From: Kiritimatiellia bacterium
GTDB taxonomy: Bacteria; Verrucomicrobiota; Kiritimatiellia; CAIVKH01
DNA: 64,000 nucleotides
NCBI GenBank assembly: GCA_023953695.1
Contig: JAMLJG010000004.1
Coordinates: 1-64,000, forward strand
Reading direction: 5' to 3'
Below the pieces are notes generated by a model that made no database searches, was not told the DNA's origin, and saw only the letters and a list, made by a program, of their open reading frames with translations. How positions within the stretch are numbered: position 1 is the stretch's first letter; each line of letters begins with the position of its first letter. This document shows positions 46,201 to 55,779 of the stretch, one piece after another. Made by a program: the position numbers and the translations under genes.

Positions 46201-47463
46201 TCAAGAAAGAATCTTCAGCACGGCATCCATGGTTGCATCCACGGCGATTGGATCGCCGACGGCTCGCCGAACGCTCGCAATATCTTTGAGCCCACTTCCC
46301 GTGACCACGCAGACGACCTTGTCATCGGGCGAAAAGCGGCCAGCGGCTGCGAGTCGTTTCATGGCGGCCCAGCAGGCGGTGGCGGCTGGCTCGGCAAAGA
46401 CGCCGGTGGAGCGCGCGAGATCGGGAATTGCATCGAGAATCTCTTGGTCCGAAACGGTGACGGCGTCGCCGCCGGTTTCGATGACCGCGCGGACGGCGGC
46501 CAGGCCGTCGCTCGGAAAATCAACTGCGATGGAATCGGCGAGGGTATCTGCTTGTACCGTTGGCAGCGCAAGAGCTTTCCAATCGGGTGCGATTCCCATG
46601 CGGCGCGCTTCGCGAACGGCACGGCTCACAGCGGCGCTTCTTTCCGATTGCGAGGCGTAGAGGCGCGGCATTTTCTCGATGAGCTTCAATGCGAGGAGGT
46701 CTCGGAATCCCTTCCAGATTCCGCTGATGATGTTGCCATCGCCCGTTCCGACGAAAAGGTGATCGGGCGCCTGGCCGCCGAGTTGCTCCCAGATTTCGAA
46801 TGAGCACGTCTTTTTCCCTTCGCGCGTGAATGGATTATAGCCCGTGTTTCGGTTGAACCATCCGCGCTGCGCGCACACTTCTTCGCACAGGTCATAGGCC
46901 TGGTCATACGTTCCGCGCACGGCAATGACCTTCACTCCAAAGGCGAGGATTTGGGCCAACTTGGCGGGTGGCGCGGACGCAGGGACGAAGATGGCGCAGG
47001 GGAAGTTCACGCCTCCGGCCAATGCGGCCATGGAACTGCCCGCGTTGCCCGTGGTGGCGGCGGCAATACTCCCCGCGTTCCGCTCGCGCGCGACGACGAG
47101 GGCCACCGCCCCCGCTCGATCCTTGAAAGATCCGCTTGGGTTCAGTCCGTCATCCTTTACATAGAGATTGCGCAAGCCGAGCGATGCGCCCGCGCGCACA
47201 GCGTGATAAAGCGGCGTGTGTCCCACGCGCTGGACAGGGGTGAGAGAGAGGTCGGAAATGGGCAGAAGCGCGGAATAGCGAAAGATGTCATCGCGCTCGC
47301 GCATCCAGTTGCGCGGGTTGATTGCCGCATAGTCATAGAGGACATCCAGATTGCCCTCGCAAGTGGGGCAGAGCATTCCGGTGAAGGTCTTGGGCTCCTG
47401 ATGCCCGCAGCGAAGGCATTGGAAACCGGCGAGGTGATTCTGCGGGTGTTGCGATGTTTTCAT
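46201..47463 (-). CDS. Threonine-synthase-like PLP enzyme
   Basis: 420 residues. N-terminal zinc-ribbon (Cys16, Cys19, Cys32, Cys35), then a fold type II PLP core with Lys114 in NPSGSFKDRAGA, the AATTGNAGSSMAALA substrate loop and FVGTGDGNIISGIWKGF. It looks like threonine synthase, but its start overlaps the arcC stop (ATGA), placing it in the ygeW-arcC purine operon and not beside hom/thrB. It may act on diaminopropionate, serine or threonine as an ammonia-lyase. Assignment of the reaction is inference. Confidence 0.8.
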   Translation of the reverse strand: MKTSQHPQNHLAGFQCLRCGHQEPKTFTGMLCPTCEGNLDVLYDYAAINPRNWMRERDDIFRYSALLPISDLSLTPVQRVGHTPLYHAVRAGASLGLRNLYVKDDGLNPSGSFKDRAGAVALVVARERNAGSIAAATTGNAGSSMAALAGGVNFPCAIFVPASAPPAKLAQILAFGVKVIAVRGTYDQAYDLCEEVCAQRGWFNRNTGYNPFTREGKKTCSFEIWEQLGGQAPDHLFVGTGDGNIISGIWKGFRDLLALKLIEKMPRLYASQSERSAAVSRAVREARRMGIAPDWKALALPTVQADTLADSIAVDFPSDGLAAVRAVIETGGDAVTVSDQEILDAIPDLARSTGVFAEPAATACWAAMKRLAAAGRFSPDDKVVCVVTGSGLKDIASVRRAVGDPIAVDATMDAVLKILS

Positions 47464-48419
47464 GGCGTGATGTGTGTCCCTGTTTTCCCTGCCACGGCTT
47501 CCTCAAGCAAATGAGGTTGCGTGATGATGACTCTTTTCCCGCCCGCTTGAAGATAGCGAACGGCCGCTTGAATCTTGGGCAGCATGCTTCCGGCAGCAAA
47601 ATGGCCTTCGGCCGTATAGCGGAGCGCGTCGGCCAGCGTGATGTCGCGAAGCGCCTCCTGGTTCGGCTTCCCGTAACGGATGTACACGCAATCTACGGCG
47701 GTGGAAATGATCAAGAGATCGGCTTTCAGGTGCCCGGCAAGCAAGCTGGATGCGGCATCCTTGTCAATCACGGCTGCGCAACCGCGAAGACGCCCCGCGC
47801 GATCGCGCGTCACGGGGATTCCCCCGCCGCCGACGGCGATGACAATGATGTCCTGCTCCAGCAGCGCTTTGATGATGGGCTCTTCAATGATCTCCATGGG
47901 CTCGGGAGACGGCACGACGCGCCGCCACCCGCGGCCGGCATCTTCCCGAACGGTCCATCCGTCTTTCACCTCGTGTGCGCGGGCCTGTTCTTCGGTATAG
48001 AATGGGCCGATCGGTTTTGTGGGCTTCTGGAATGCCGGATCTTTGGCGCTCACCACGGATTGCGTCACCACGGTGACCGCTTCCTTCTGAATCCCCATCC
48101 GCCGCATTTCGTTCCGCAGCGTTTGTTGAATTTGATAGCCGATCGCGCCCTGCGTGTCGGCCACGCAACTTTCGAGCGGAACGGAGTGCAGCTTATCCTT
48201 TGCCATTTCCGAACGCAGCAGAATGAAGCCCACTTGCGGGCCATTGCCGTGCGTGACGACGACGCGGTAGCCATCGCGAATGAGCGCCGAGATGTGGCGG
48301 CTGGTTTCGCCCGCCGCGCGATATTGATCCGGAACCGACATGTGGCTGCTGTCGCTGATGAGCGAATTGCCGCCGATCGCGATTACCGCCAGTCTAGTGC
48401 TTTGTCGGTTCTTGCGCAT
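47460..48419 (-). CDS. arcC: Carbamate kinase
   Basis: 319 residues, standard length. Amino-acid-kinase fold: IGGNSLISDSSHMSVPDQYR, VVTHGNGPQVGFILLRSEMA, ACRLGVVPSPEPMEI-type lid and ILIISTAVDCVYIRYGKP. It transfers phosphate from carbamoyl phosphate to ADP. Sits 3 bp after ygeW, so carbamoyl phosphate released by YgeW can be turned into ATP. Confidence 0.95.
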   Translation of the reverse strand: MRKNRQSTRLAVIAIGGNSLISDSSHMSVPDQYRAAGETSRHISALIRDGYRVVVTHGNGPQVGFILLRSEMAKDKLHSVPLESCVADTQGAIGYQIQQTLRNEMRRMGIQKEAVTVVTQSVVSAKDPAFQKPTKPIGPFYTEEQARAHEVKDGWTVREDAGRGWRRVVPSPEPMEIIEEPIIKALLEQDIIVIAVGGGGIPVTRDRAGRLRGCAAVIDKDAASSLLAGHLKADLLIISTAVDCVYIRYGKPNQEALRDITLADALRYTAEGHFAAGSMLPKIQAAVRYLQAGGKRVIITQPHLLEEAVAGKTGTHITP

Positions 48420-48422
48420 TCA

Positions 48423-49613
48423 TCAGATATCCACACGCGGTTTGTTCTTCTTGAGCAATCCTTCCAACACGCCGATGGGATCCTTCGCGCGATTCGCGAG
48501 AATCATCGCCGCGATGATGAAGGGTTTGCGGCCCGCTTCGTGGTAGGTGCGGATGCGATATTTCTCAAAGACATCCGCCTCCACTTCGCCTTGTTTGCAG
48601 GAAACGCCGGTGATATCGGCAGGCAGGCAATGCATGTAGAGTGCGTCGCCACCTTTCGTGCGCTTCATCTGCGACGCGGTGCACTCCCAATTCGTGTGCG
48701 ACGCGTTCTCGGCCAGACACGCTTTCTCCAATTCCTTCAGCCCTTCGCGATCATTCTGTTGGAGCAGCGTCGTCCGCTTTTGCATCACCGAATAGGACGC
48801 CCATGACTTCGGATACACAATGTCGGCATCTTCAAATGCCTCTTCCATGGAATGCGTGTGCGTGAACGAGCCGCCGGACTCTTGGGCCTGGCGTTCGGCG
48901 CGCTGCACGACCTCGGGAATCAAGTCGTAGCCCTTGGGATGCGCGAGCGCCACCTTCATGCCAAATCGGCTCATCAGCCCAATGATGCCTTGCGGCACCG
49001 AGAGCGGTTTCCCATAGCTTGGCGAATAGGCCCAGGTCATCGCGATCTTCTTGCCGCGCAGATTGCCGAGCGATCCGAACGTCTTTTCGAGCCAGAGCAG
49101 ATCGGCCATGGACTGCGTGGGGTGGTCTATGTCGCACTGTAGATTCACGATTCCGGGGCGTTGCGCCAACACGCCATCGCCGAAGCTCTCGTCCAGCGCT
49201 GCTGCCACTTCGAGCATGTAGGTGTGTCCCGCGCCGAGGAACATGTCGTCGCGAATGCCGATGACCTCGGTCAGGAATGAAATCATCGTCGCCGTTTCGC
49301 GGACCGTCTCGCCGTGGGCGATTTGCGATTTGCCCTCGTCGAGGTCCTGCACCGCCAGGCCCAACAGGTTCGACGCAGAGGCGAAAGAGAATCGCGTGCG
49401 CGTGGAATTATCGCGGAAATTGGAGACGGCGAGGCCGGATTTGAAGACGCGCGCGGAGATGCCTTGTTGGTGCATCAGGCGCAGCGTCTCGGCGAGACCC
49501 AACACAAGTTTGAGCTGATCGAGCGAATGGTCCCACGTCAACAGGAAGTCTTTTCCGAAGAGCGAGGCGGGGCGTTCGCGCAAGGAGGCGAGGATCGAAG
49601 TTGGCGTACTCAT
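48423..49613 (-). CDS. ygeW: Knotted carbamoyltransferase YgeW
   Basis: 396 residues, the family length. Carbamoyl-phosphate loop STRTRFSFASA, FLGAGHTYMLEVAAALDES and MHCLPADITG are the knotted-carbamoyltransferase signatures; the length and insertion set YgeW apart from ornithine and aspartate transcarbamylases. Within purine-catabolic clusters it is proposed to phosphorolyse a ureido-propionate to carbamoyl phosphate. First gene of the leftward operon (ygeW-arcC-PLP). Confidence 0.93.
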   Translation of the reverse strand: MSTPTSILASLRERPASLFGKDFLLTWDHSLDQLKLVLGLAETLRLMHQQGISARVFKSGLAVSNFRDNSTRTRFSFASASNLLGLAVQDLDEGKSQIAHGETVRETATMISFLTEVIGIRDDMFLGAGHTYMLEVAAALDESFGDGVLAQRPGIVNLQCDIDHPTQSMADLLWLEKTFGSLGNLRGKKIAMTWAYSPSYGKPLSVPQGIIGLMSRFGMKVALAHPKGYDLIPEVVQRAERQAQESGGSFTHTHSMEEAFEDADIVYPKSWASYSVMQKRTTLLQQNDREGLKELEKACLAENASHTNWECTASQMKRTKGGDALYMHCLPADITGVSCKQGEVEADVFEKYRIRTYHEAGRKPFIIAAMILANRAKDPIGVLEGLLKKNKPRVDI

Positions 49614-49651
49614 GTGCTGCCTTTCTGCATGGCGTTGAGTCCATGCGTGTC

Positions 49652-49668
49652 GCGCGTGTCACACGCGC
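49652..49668. promoter_or_regulatory. Inverted repeat GCGCGTG-TCA-CACGCGC upstream of ygeW
   Basis: Perfect 7-bp arms around TCA, 39 bp upstream of the ygeW start, in the divergent intergenic region. Could be an operator for a local regulator or a leader hairpin. Confidence 0.45.
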
Positions 49669-49723
49669 TTCATTTCTGTGGCGCGAGTATCCCGCTCCGC
49701 GTGCGGCGATTCAATCGGGGATA

Positions 49724-49743
49724 CCCTGATGAAATCATCAGGG
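49724..49743. promoter_or_regulatory. Perfect 20-bp palindrome CCCTGATGAAATCATCAGGG
   Basis: A perfect 9+9 dyad with a 2-bp AA centre in the 206-bp divergent gap between ygeW and sdaA, roughly 77 bp from the sdaA start and 111 bp from the ygeW start. Sole large symmetric site between the two purine operons, so a plausible shared operator. Confidence 0.55.
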
Positions 49744-49819
49744 CTTGCCCTGCGGCATTCTGCTGGGCACGGCGCGCATCGGAACTAGACTCGGGATGAG
49801 ACGCTTCTGCTGAGGAATA

Positions 49820-51139
49820 ATGGCGCAGGTTGAGTCCATATTCGAAACGTTCAAGATCGGCGCGGGTCCGTCGAGTTCGCATAGCATCGGGCCCCAGCGC
49901 GCGGCCCGCCTTTTTCTCGATCGCCAACGCGCGCGGCCCGCGCGCGTCTCCGTCGTGTTGCAGGGCAGTTTGGCGGAGACCGGGCGCGGTCACCTCACGG
50001 ATCGAACCCTCATTGCCGCGCTCTATCCCATCGCGTGCGAGATTGTGTGGGATGCGGAGACACAATCCTTGCCGCATCCCAACACGATGATTTGGCGCGC
50101 GTTCGATTCCGCGGGACATCCGGTGGATGAGTGGAGAGTGATGAGCGTCGGTGGGGGCTCGCTTCGCGATGAGCGCGGGCCGATCAACGCCGAGCCGATC
50201 GTCTGTTATCCCGCGGCGAACATCACCGAAGCCATGGCGTGGTGCGAGCGCGAACACGCACACTTCTGGCAGTTTGTGGAGCTGCACGAAGTGGATCTCT
50301 GGCGGCGTCTGGACGTTGTGTGGATGGCGATGCGCGACAGTGTGGAGCGCGGGCTGAAAAATACCGAGTCCCTGCTGCCCGGCTCGTTGAAGCTCCAGCG
50401 CCGCGCCCGCACGACATGGCTGCGCGCGCAGAATCTGAAGCGACCGCAGCGCGATCTCGCGCTGCTTTCCGCCTTTGCGCTGGCTGTGGCGGAGGAGAAC
50501 GCCAGCGCGGGGACCATTGTCACCGCGCCCTCGTGCGGCGCGGCGGGCGTGGTGTCTGCGCTTCTCTATTACTTTGAAACTGTCAAGGAGATGCCGCGCG
50601 AAGATGTGCTCCACGCCCTCGCCACGGCGGGTCTGTTCGGTTCCGTGATTCGAGCCAATGCCTCCGTATCGGGCGCAGAAGTGGGATGCCAGGGCGAGAT
50701 TGGCTCCGCCTGCTCGATGGCATCGGCGGCGGGCTCGCAGTTGCTCGGCGGCAGTGTCCGGCAAGTCGAGTATGCGGCGGAAATTGGGATGGAGCATCAC
50801 CTGGGCCTCACCTGCGATCCGGTGGAAGGCTACGTGCAGATTCCCTGCATTGAGCGAAACATGGCCGCGTGTCTTCGCGCATTTGAGTGCGCCTCGTTCT
50901 CTCTACTCACCGATGGGCGTCACTTGGTGAGTTTCGATGAGGTGATTGAGGTGATGTATCGCACGGGGCTGGACCTGCAGAGCGAATACCGGGAGACCGC
51001 GCGCGGCGGACTCGCAGCGCTGTGGAGTCGGCGCTTGGCGCAGCCAACCGCGGCGCCGCCGCCGGCCGTGAGGGAAGACTGCGGAAGGGACGCTCGCGAC
51101 GAATGCGCGGGGCAGAAAGAGGAATGCCATGAGCGATAG
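49820..51139 (+). CDS. sdaA: L-serine ammonia-lyase (iron-sulfur dependent, SdaA type)
   Basis: 439 residues with both fused domains: N-terminal ESIFETFKIGAGPSSSHSIG, and a C-terminal catalytic domain with the Fe-S cysteines in TAPSCGAAGVVSALLYY, AEVGCQGEIGSACSMASA and LTCDPVEGYVQIPC. Converts serine to pyruvate and ammonia. Its 3' end overlaps ygfK by 11 bp, so it is translationally coupled to purine catabolism; that suggests a C3 amino acid from purine breakdown is deaminated. The last 40 residues are a low-complexity tail beyond the usual end. Confidence 0.92.
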   Translation: MAQVESIFETFKIGAGPSSSHSIGPQRAARLFLDRQRARPARVSVVLQGSLAETGRGHLTDRTLIAALYPIACEIVWDAETQSLPHPNTMIWRAFDSAGHPVDEWRVMSVGGGSLRDERGPINAEPIVCYPAANITEAMAWCEREHAHFWQFVELHEVDLWRRLDVVWMAMRDSVERGLKNTESLLPGSLKLQRRARTTWLRAQNLKRPQRDLALLSAFALAVAEENASAGTIVTAPSCGAAGVVSALLYYFETVKEMPREDVLHALATAGLFGSVIRANASVSGAEVGCQGEIGSACSMASAAGSQLLGGSVRQVEYAAEIGMEHHLGLTCDPVEGYVQIPCIERNMAACLRAFECASFSLLTDGRHLVSFDEVIEVMYRTGLDLQSEYRETARGGLAALWSRRLAQPTAAPPPAVREDCGRDARDECAGQKEECHER

Positions 51140-54100
51140 AATGTTTCCACTGCAACTGGATAGAACGGCGCGCTGGATTCGCGACGAGCTCCGCGCGAAC
51201 GACTCGATCTATGGGATTTCACGCGACCTGTTCTTCGTTCCCAGCGAAGGGGATCCATTCCGCACATCGGTTTTCGAGCAGGCGCTCGGAACGCCTATCG
51301 GCGTTGCCGCCGGTCCGCATACCCAAATGACGCAGAACATTCTCGCGGCGTGGCTGTGCGGTGCGCGTTTCATTGAGCTGAAGACGGTTCAGACCCTCGA
51401 CGAGTTGACGGTCTCGAAACCCTGCATAGACATGGAAGATGCGGGCTACAATGTGGAGTGGTCGCAGGAGCTGCGCATTCACGAATCCATCCAGGAATAT
51501 GTCAACGCGTGGATGTTGATTCACTATTTGCACCGACTGCTGGGATTCAAGGGGCGAGGGCCGGGAACGGTGTTCAACATGAGCGTGGGCTACAACATGG
51601 AGGGCATCCTCAAGCCGAATGTGCAGGGCTTCCTCGACGCCATGGCGAACGCATCGGCGCCGATTGCGCGTGGACGCGAGATGCTCACCTCCATCTTCCC
51701 CGACCTCGGCGATGTCGAGGTCCCGAAGCGGATTTCCGACAATGTCACCCTTTCGACCATGCACGGGTGCCCACCGGGCGAGATTGGCGCTATTAGTCGC
51801 TATTTGCTGGAAGAGCGAAAGCTGCACACCTATGTGAAACTCAACCCCACACTGTTGGGGCCGAAGCATCTGCGCTCCATTCTCAACGATCAGCTGGGGT
51901 TCGAAGACATCGAGGTTCCCGATGCAGCGTTTGAGCACGACATCACCTTCGATAGCGCGGTGGCGTTGATTCGCGAATTGCGCGCGGTGGCTGCGAATCA
52001 GGGCCTGTCTTTCGGCATCAAACTCTCAAACACCTTGGAGGTGATCAATCACCGGGCTGTGTTCGATGGGCGCGAGAAACAGATGTATATGTCCGGCCGC
52101 CCGCTTCACGCCGTGACGATCCACGCCGTGCAGCGATTGCAGGAGGTGTTCGATGGCGAACTGAACATCTCGTTTGCGGGCGGCGCCGATGCATTCAACA
52201 TCGCGGAGCTGATGGCGTGCGGCATGAAGACCGTCACTGTCTGCTCCGACGTCCTCCGCTCGGGGGGATACGGCCGCCTGCCGCAATACCTCGCTCATCT
52301 TCGCGAGGCGATGCAAGCGGCAGGGGCATCGAACCTCGACGACTTCGTACGTGCGAAGGGAGGCGAAGAGGATCGAATCGCCGCCGCGCAGCGCAATGTG
52401 ACGCGCTATGCGGCGGAGACACTCGCCCAGCCGTTCTATCGCGAAGCCACCTATGACCGAGCCGACACCAAATCGCAGCGCCCGCTTGGCCTGTTCGATT
52501 GCATCAAGGCGCCCTGCACAGAAGTCTGCCCCATTGAACAGGGCGTGCCTGAATATATGCGCGCCGTTGCCGCCGGGCAGTTTGAGGAAGCGGCTCTCAT
52601 TGTGGGTCGCGACAACACCATGCCGTCCGTGTTGGGACGCGCCTGTCATCATCCCTGCCAGATGCGATGTGTGCGGACGCATCTCGATGAGCCGCTCGCC
52701 ATTCGCGAAATCAAGCGCTTCATTCTCGATCAGGCGCGCGCGAGCTGGGTGACGGGCCCGAAGCGTGGGCAATCCGTTGCCATCATCGGCGCGGGTCCGT
52801 GCGGACTGGCCACCGCAGATTTTCTTTCGCGCGCGGGCTATCGCGTGACCCTCTTCGATGCGCACGATCGAGAAGGCGGAATGGTCGCGCTCTCCATTCC
52901 CGGCTATCGCTCCTCCGACAACGCGCTCACGCGCGACCTCTCCTTCCTCCGCGAGCGCGGCGTGAACGTTCGATATGGTCAACGCGCGGGTGTTGATTTT
53001 CAACTGGACGATCTGCGCCGCGAAGGTTTCCGGGCCATTGTTGTTGCCATTGGAGCACAGCGCGCCGGAAAGCTGGGCGTGGAAGGAGAAGACGTTGCGG
53101 GCGTTTGGGATTCCCTCTCCTTCCTGCGCGAGGCGCGAGAGGGACGGCATCCGAAGATTGGCCGCCGCGTGGGCGTGGTGGGTGGCGGCGATGTGGCGAT
53201 GGATTGCGCGCGCACGGCGTGGCGACTTGGCGCTGATGAGGTGTGTGTGATTTATCGGCGCACGCGCAAGGAAATGCCGGCGCAGCGCGATGAATTGCAG
53301 GGCTTGCTGGACGAGAACATCCCGATCCATGAGCTGCTGGCGCCGGAGCGGGTTTTATCGGAGGGTGGAGCGCTGACCGGCTTGGTGTGCTCGGTGATGG
53401 AGCTGGGCGATCCCGACGCGAGCGGGCGCCGCCGCCCGCAGCCCATTCCCGGAAAAGTCGAGACCCTTCCGCTCGACACGCTGATTGTGGCGATCAGCCA
53501 GGCGGGCGATTTCGCATGGCTCGAAAAGGCGGGCGTTCGGCTGAATCGGCAGCGCTTTGTGGACGTGAACCCCACCACGCTGGAGACGGCCGTGCCCGGC
53601 GTGTATGCCGGTGGCGACGCGATCGGGAGCGGTCCGGCGACCATCGTGAAGGCGCTGGGCGATGGCAAACGCATCGCGCGCGCCATTCGCGAACACTTCG
53701 AAGGGCCACTCCGCACTCGTCAAGCGGCGGCGCAGGAGCGCGTGGATCGGGCTCTCTTGCAGAAGCATCGCGCGACGCGCGCGCATGCCGCCGTGCCTAC
53801 GGAGCGCGAACTCACCCAGCGCCGCAACTTCGAGGAAGTGATGTTCACCCTCGACACGGAGACCGCAAAGAAGGAGGCCGCGCGCTGCCTGGATTGCGAC
53901 AAGCTGTGCAGCTATTGCGTGGGCGTGTGTCCCAACCTCGCGCTTTTCACCTATGAGCACACCCCCCTGGAGCGAGCGCTGCCGGTAGGGCGGATTGCAG
54001 ATGGCGTTTGGCATGCGACGGGCAGCGAAAAGATATCCATTTCGCAGCGCTATCAAGTCGCGGTATTCGCCGATCTCTGCAATGAATGCGGCAACTGTGT

Positions 54101-54461
54101 CACGTTCTGTCCATCGGCCGGTCGGCCCTATCGAGACAAGCCCCGAATCTATTCGCGTCGCGATGAGTGGCAGCGCGAGTCGGACAACGCCTTTTTGTTG
54201 CAGAAGCGACACGATGGTTGCGTCATTGAGGCGCGCATCGCGGGAACCACGCACCGTTTGGAGATGAACGGAACGCTGATCTATTCCTCTCCGATGGTGC
54301 GGGCCGAATGGTCGCGCCACTGGGATTTGATCTCCGTCGTAGCGGCGGCGGAGGCCGTTTCGGCAGAGCGCGTGTCGCTGCGGCCCGCCCTGGAGATGGC
54401 TGCGCTGCTTTTGGGCATGATCGAGTCTGTTCCGTATATTCCGCTATGGGAGACTGCCTGA
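51129..54461 (+). CDS. ygfK: Putative selenate reductase subunit YgfK
   Basis: 1,110 residues (Escherichia coli protein is about 1,030). TIM-barrel dihydropyrimidine/dihydroorotate-dehydrogenase-like part (to about 420), a 4Fe-4S block with CIKAPCTEVCP and CHHPCQMRCV, a GltD-like NAD(P)/FAD domain (AIIGAGPCGLATADFLSRAG; VGVVGGGDVAMDCAR; YAGGDAIGSGPATIVKAL) and C-terminal ferredoxin cysteines (CLDCDKLCSYCVGVCP; CNECGNCVTFCP). Despite the name it is now tied to anaerobic purine breakdown, where it likely reduces a purine-derived ring. Followed by ssnA after 1 bp. Confidence 0.93.
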   Translation: MSDRMFPLQLDRTARWIRDELRANDSIYGISRDLFFVPSEGDPFRTSVFEQALGTPIGVAAGPHTQMTQNILAAWLCGARFIELKTVQTLDELTVSKPCIDMEDAGYNVEWSQELRIHESIQEYVNAWMLIHYLHRLLGFKGRGPGTVFNMSVGYNMEGILKPNVQGFLDAMANASAPIARGREMLTSIFPDLGDVEVPKRISDNVTLSTMHGCPPGEIGAISRYLLEERKLHTYVKLNPTLLGPKHLRSILNDQLGFEDIEVPDAAFEHDITFDSAVALIRELRAVAANQGLSFGIKLSNTLEVINHRAVFDGREKQMYMSGRPLHAVTIHAVQRLQEVFDGELNISFAGGADAFNIAELMACGMKTVTVCSDVLRSGGYGRLPQYLAHLREAMQAAGASNLDDFVRAKGGEEDRIAAAQRNVTRYAAETLAQPFYREATYDRADTKSQRPLGLFDCIKAPCTEVCPIEQGVPEYMRAVAAGQFEEAALIVGRDNTMPSVLGRACHHPCQMRCVRTHLDEPLAIREIKRFILDQARASWVTGPKRGQSVAIIGAGPCGLATADFLSRAGYRVTLFDAHDREGGMVALSIPGYRSSDNALTRDLSFLRERGVNVRYGQRAGVDFQLDDLRREGFRAIVVAIGAQRAGKLGVEGEDVAGVWDSLSFLREAREGRHPKIGRRVGVVGGGDVAMDCARTAWRLGADEVCVIYRRTRKEMPAQRDELQGLLDENIPIHELLAPERVLSEGGALTGLVCSVMELGDPDASGRRRPQPIPGKVETLPLDTLIVAISQAGDFAWLEKAGVRLNRQRFVDVNPTTLETAVPGVYAGGDAIGSGPATIVKALGDGKRIARAIREHFEGPLRTRQAAAQERVDRALLQKHRATRAHAAVPTERELTQRRNFEEVMFTLDTETAKKEAARCLDCDKLCSYCVGVCPNLALFTYEHTPLERALPVGRIADGVWHATGSEKISISQRYQVAVFADLCNECGNCVTFCPSAGRPYRDKPRIYSRRDEWQRESDNAFLLQKRHDGCVIEARIAGTTHRLEMNGTLIYSSPMVRAEWSRHWDLISVVAAAEAVSAERVSLRPALEMAALLLGMIESVPYIPLWETA

Positions 54462-54462
54462 T

Positions 54463-55779
54463 ATGAACCGTCTACTGATCAAGAATGGGACGCTCGTCAC
54501 CTTGGACGATGCGGGAACGATCATCGAGAATGGGTCTCTCTTGATAGAAGGATCCAAGATCGCGGCGGTTGGCGCGGTGCCGGATGTTCCTGTTGAGCGC
54601 GTGGTGGATGCGGGCGGTGGCGTTGTGATGCCGGGCCTCATCAATGTTCACCATCATTTCTATTCGACGCTGGCGCGCGGCTTTTCAGCGCCGGGTGTGC
54701 CCGCTGCAAACTTCAAAGAGATCCTCGAGCGACTCTGGTGGAAGCTCGACCGCGCGCTCGATGCGGAAGATGTCTATTCCTCCTCCATCATTCCCTGCAT
54801 CGAAGCGATTCGCGCTGGGTGCACCACAATCATTGACCATCACGCTTCGCCGGCCTGCGCCGATGGCAGTCTCGACATCCTCGAACGGGCCTTTCGCGAA
54901 GCGGGGCTCAACGGGTCGCTGTGTTACGAGGTCTCCGATCGCAACGCAGTGGGGGAAGGGATCGAAGAGAATGTGCGCTTTGCGAAAAAGTGCCGACGCG
55001 AGGGCGACACGCAGATTCAGCCGCTCTTCGGCCTCCACGCTTCCATGACGCTGGGGCCAGCGACGTTGGAGCGCTGTGCTGCGGAGGGCAAGGCGCTGGG
55101 AGTTGGGTTCCATGTCCATATTGATGAAGCGGAGTGCGATGCCGAAGAGTCCTTGCGCCAGTTTGGTGCGCTGCCCATTGACCGGTTTCAGCAGGCGGGG
55201 ATTGTCGGGCGCAAGTCGCTTTTTGCGCACGGCATTCATCTCGATGAGCGCGGGCGCAACATCCTGGCCGATTCGGACAGCATGATGGCGACAAACCCGG
55301 AATCCAACGCGAACAACGGACTGAGCGCGACGCCGCTGCTCGAAATCATGCGGACGGGGATCCTGATCGGACTCGGAACGGATGGCATGTCGAATCAGAT
55401 GATCAGCCAAGCGCGAGCGGCCTATCTCGTTCAGCGGGCGACGCGTCGCGATCCGCGAGTCGCATTTGGCGAAGCCTGCGCGATGCTGTTGTCGAACAAT
55501 CGCCGCATCTGCGACCGCGTCTTCCCCGAGAAGCGCGGCCAACTGATGGAGGGCCAGTTGGCTGATATCGCAATATTCGACTATCAGCCGTTCACGCCCA
55601 TGCGCGCGACCAACTTCTACGGGCACCTTCTCTTTGGCCTGGTTCAAGCTCCGGTGACCACGACCATCTGCCGCGGGCGCGTGTTGCTGGAAGGCGGGAA
55701 GATTCCGCATCTCGACGAAGTGGGGCTTCGACGCCAAGCGGTGGAGCGCGCGCGGCGGCTATGGGAGCGAATCCGATGA
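54463..55779 (+). CDS. ssnA: Putative aminohydrolase SsnA
   Basis: 438 residues, family length. Amidohydrolase with metal motif GLINVHHHFYSTLARGF, the GCTTIIDHHASP segment, FHVHIDEAE, FAHGIHLDERG and metal Asp in LGTDGMSNQM. Always seen with ygfK; presumed hydrolase or deaminase of a purine catabolite. Between ygfK (gap 1 bp) and a second amidohydrolase (ATGA overlap). Confidence 0.9.
   Translation: MNRLLIKNGTLVTLDDAGTIIENGSLLIEGSKIAAVGAVPDVPVERVVDAGGGVVMPGLINVHHHFYSTLARGFSAPGVPAANFKEILERLWWKLDRALDAEDVYSSSIIPCIEAIRAGCTTIIDHHASPACADGSLDILERAFREAGLNGSLCYEVSDRNAVGEGIEENVRFAKKCRREGDTQIQPLFGLHASMTLGPATLERCAAEGKALGVGFHVHIDEAECDAEESLRQFGALPIDRFQQAGIVGRKSLFAHGIHLDERGRNILADSDSMMATNPESNANNGLSATPLLEIMRTGILIGLGTDGMSNQMISQARAAYLVQRATRRDPRVAFGEACAMLLSNNRRICDRVFPEKRGQLMEGQLADIAIFDYQPFTPMRATNFYGHLLFGLVQAPVTTTICRGRVLLEGGKIPHLDEVGLRRQAVERARRLWERIR

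Noticed and set aside
51129-54461. Literal selenate-reductase function for YgfK
   Set aside because: The name is historical; domain content (flavin barrel, Fe-S, GltD-like) and purine-cluster context do not support selenate as substrate.
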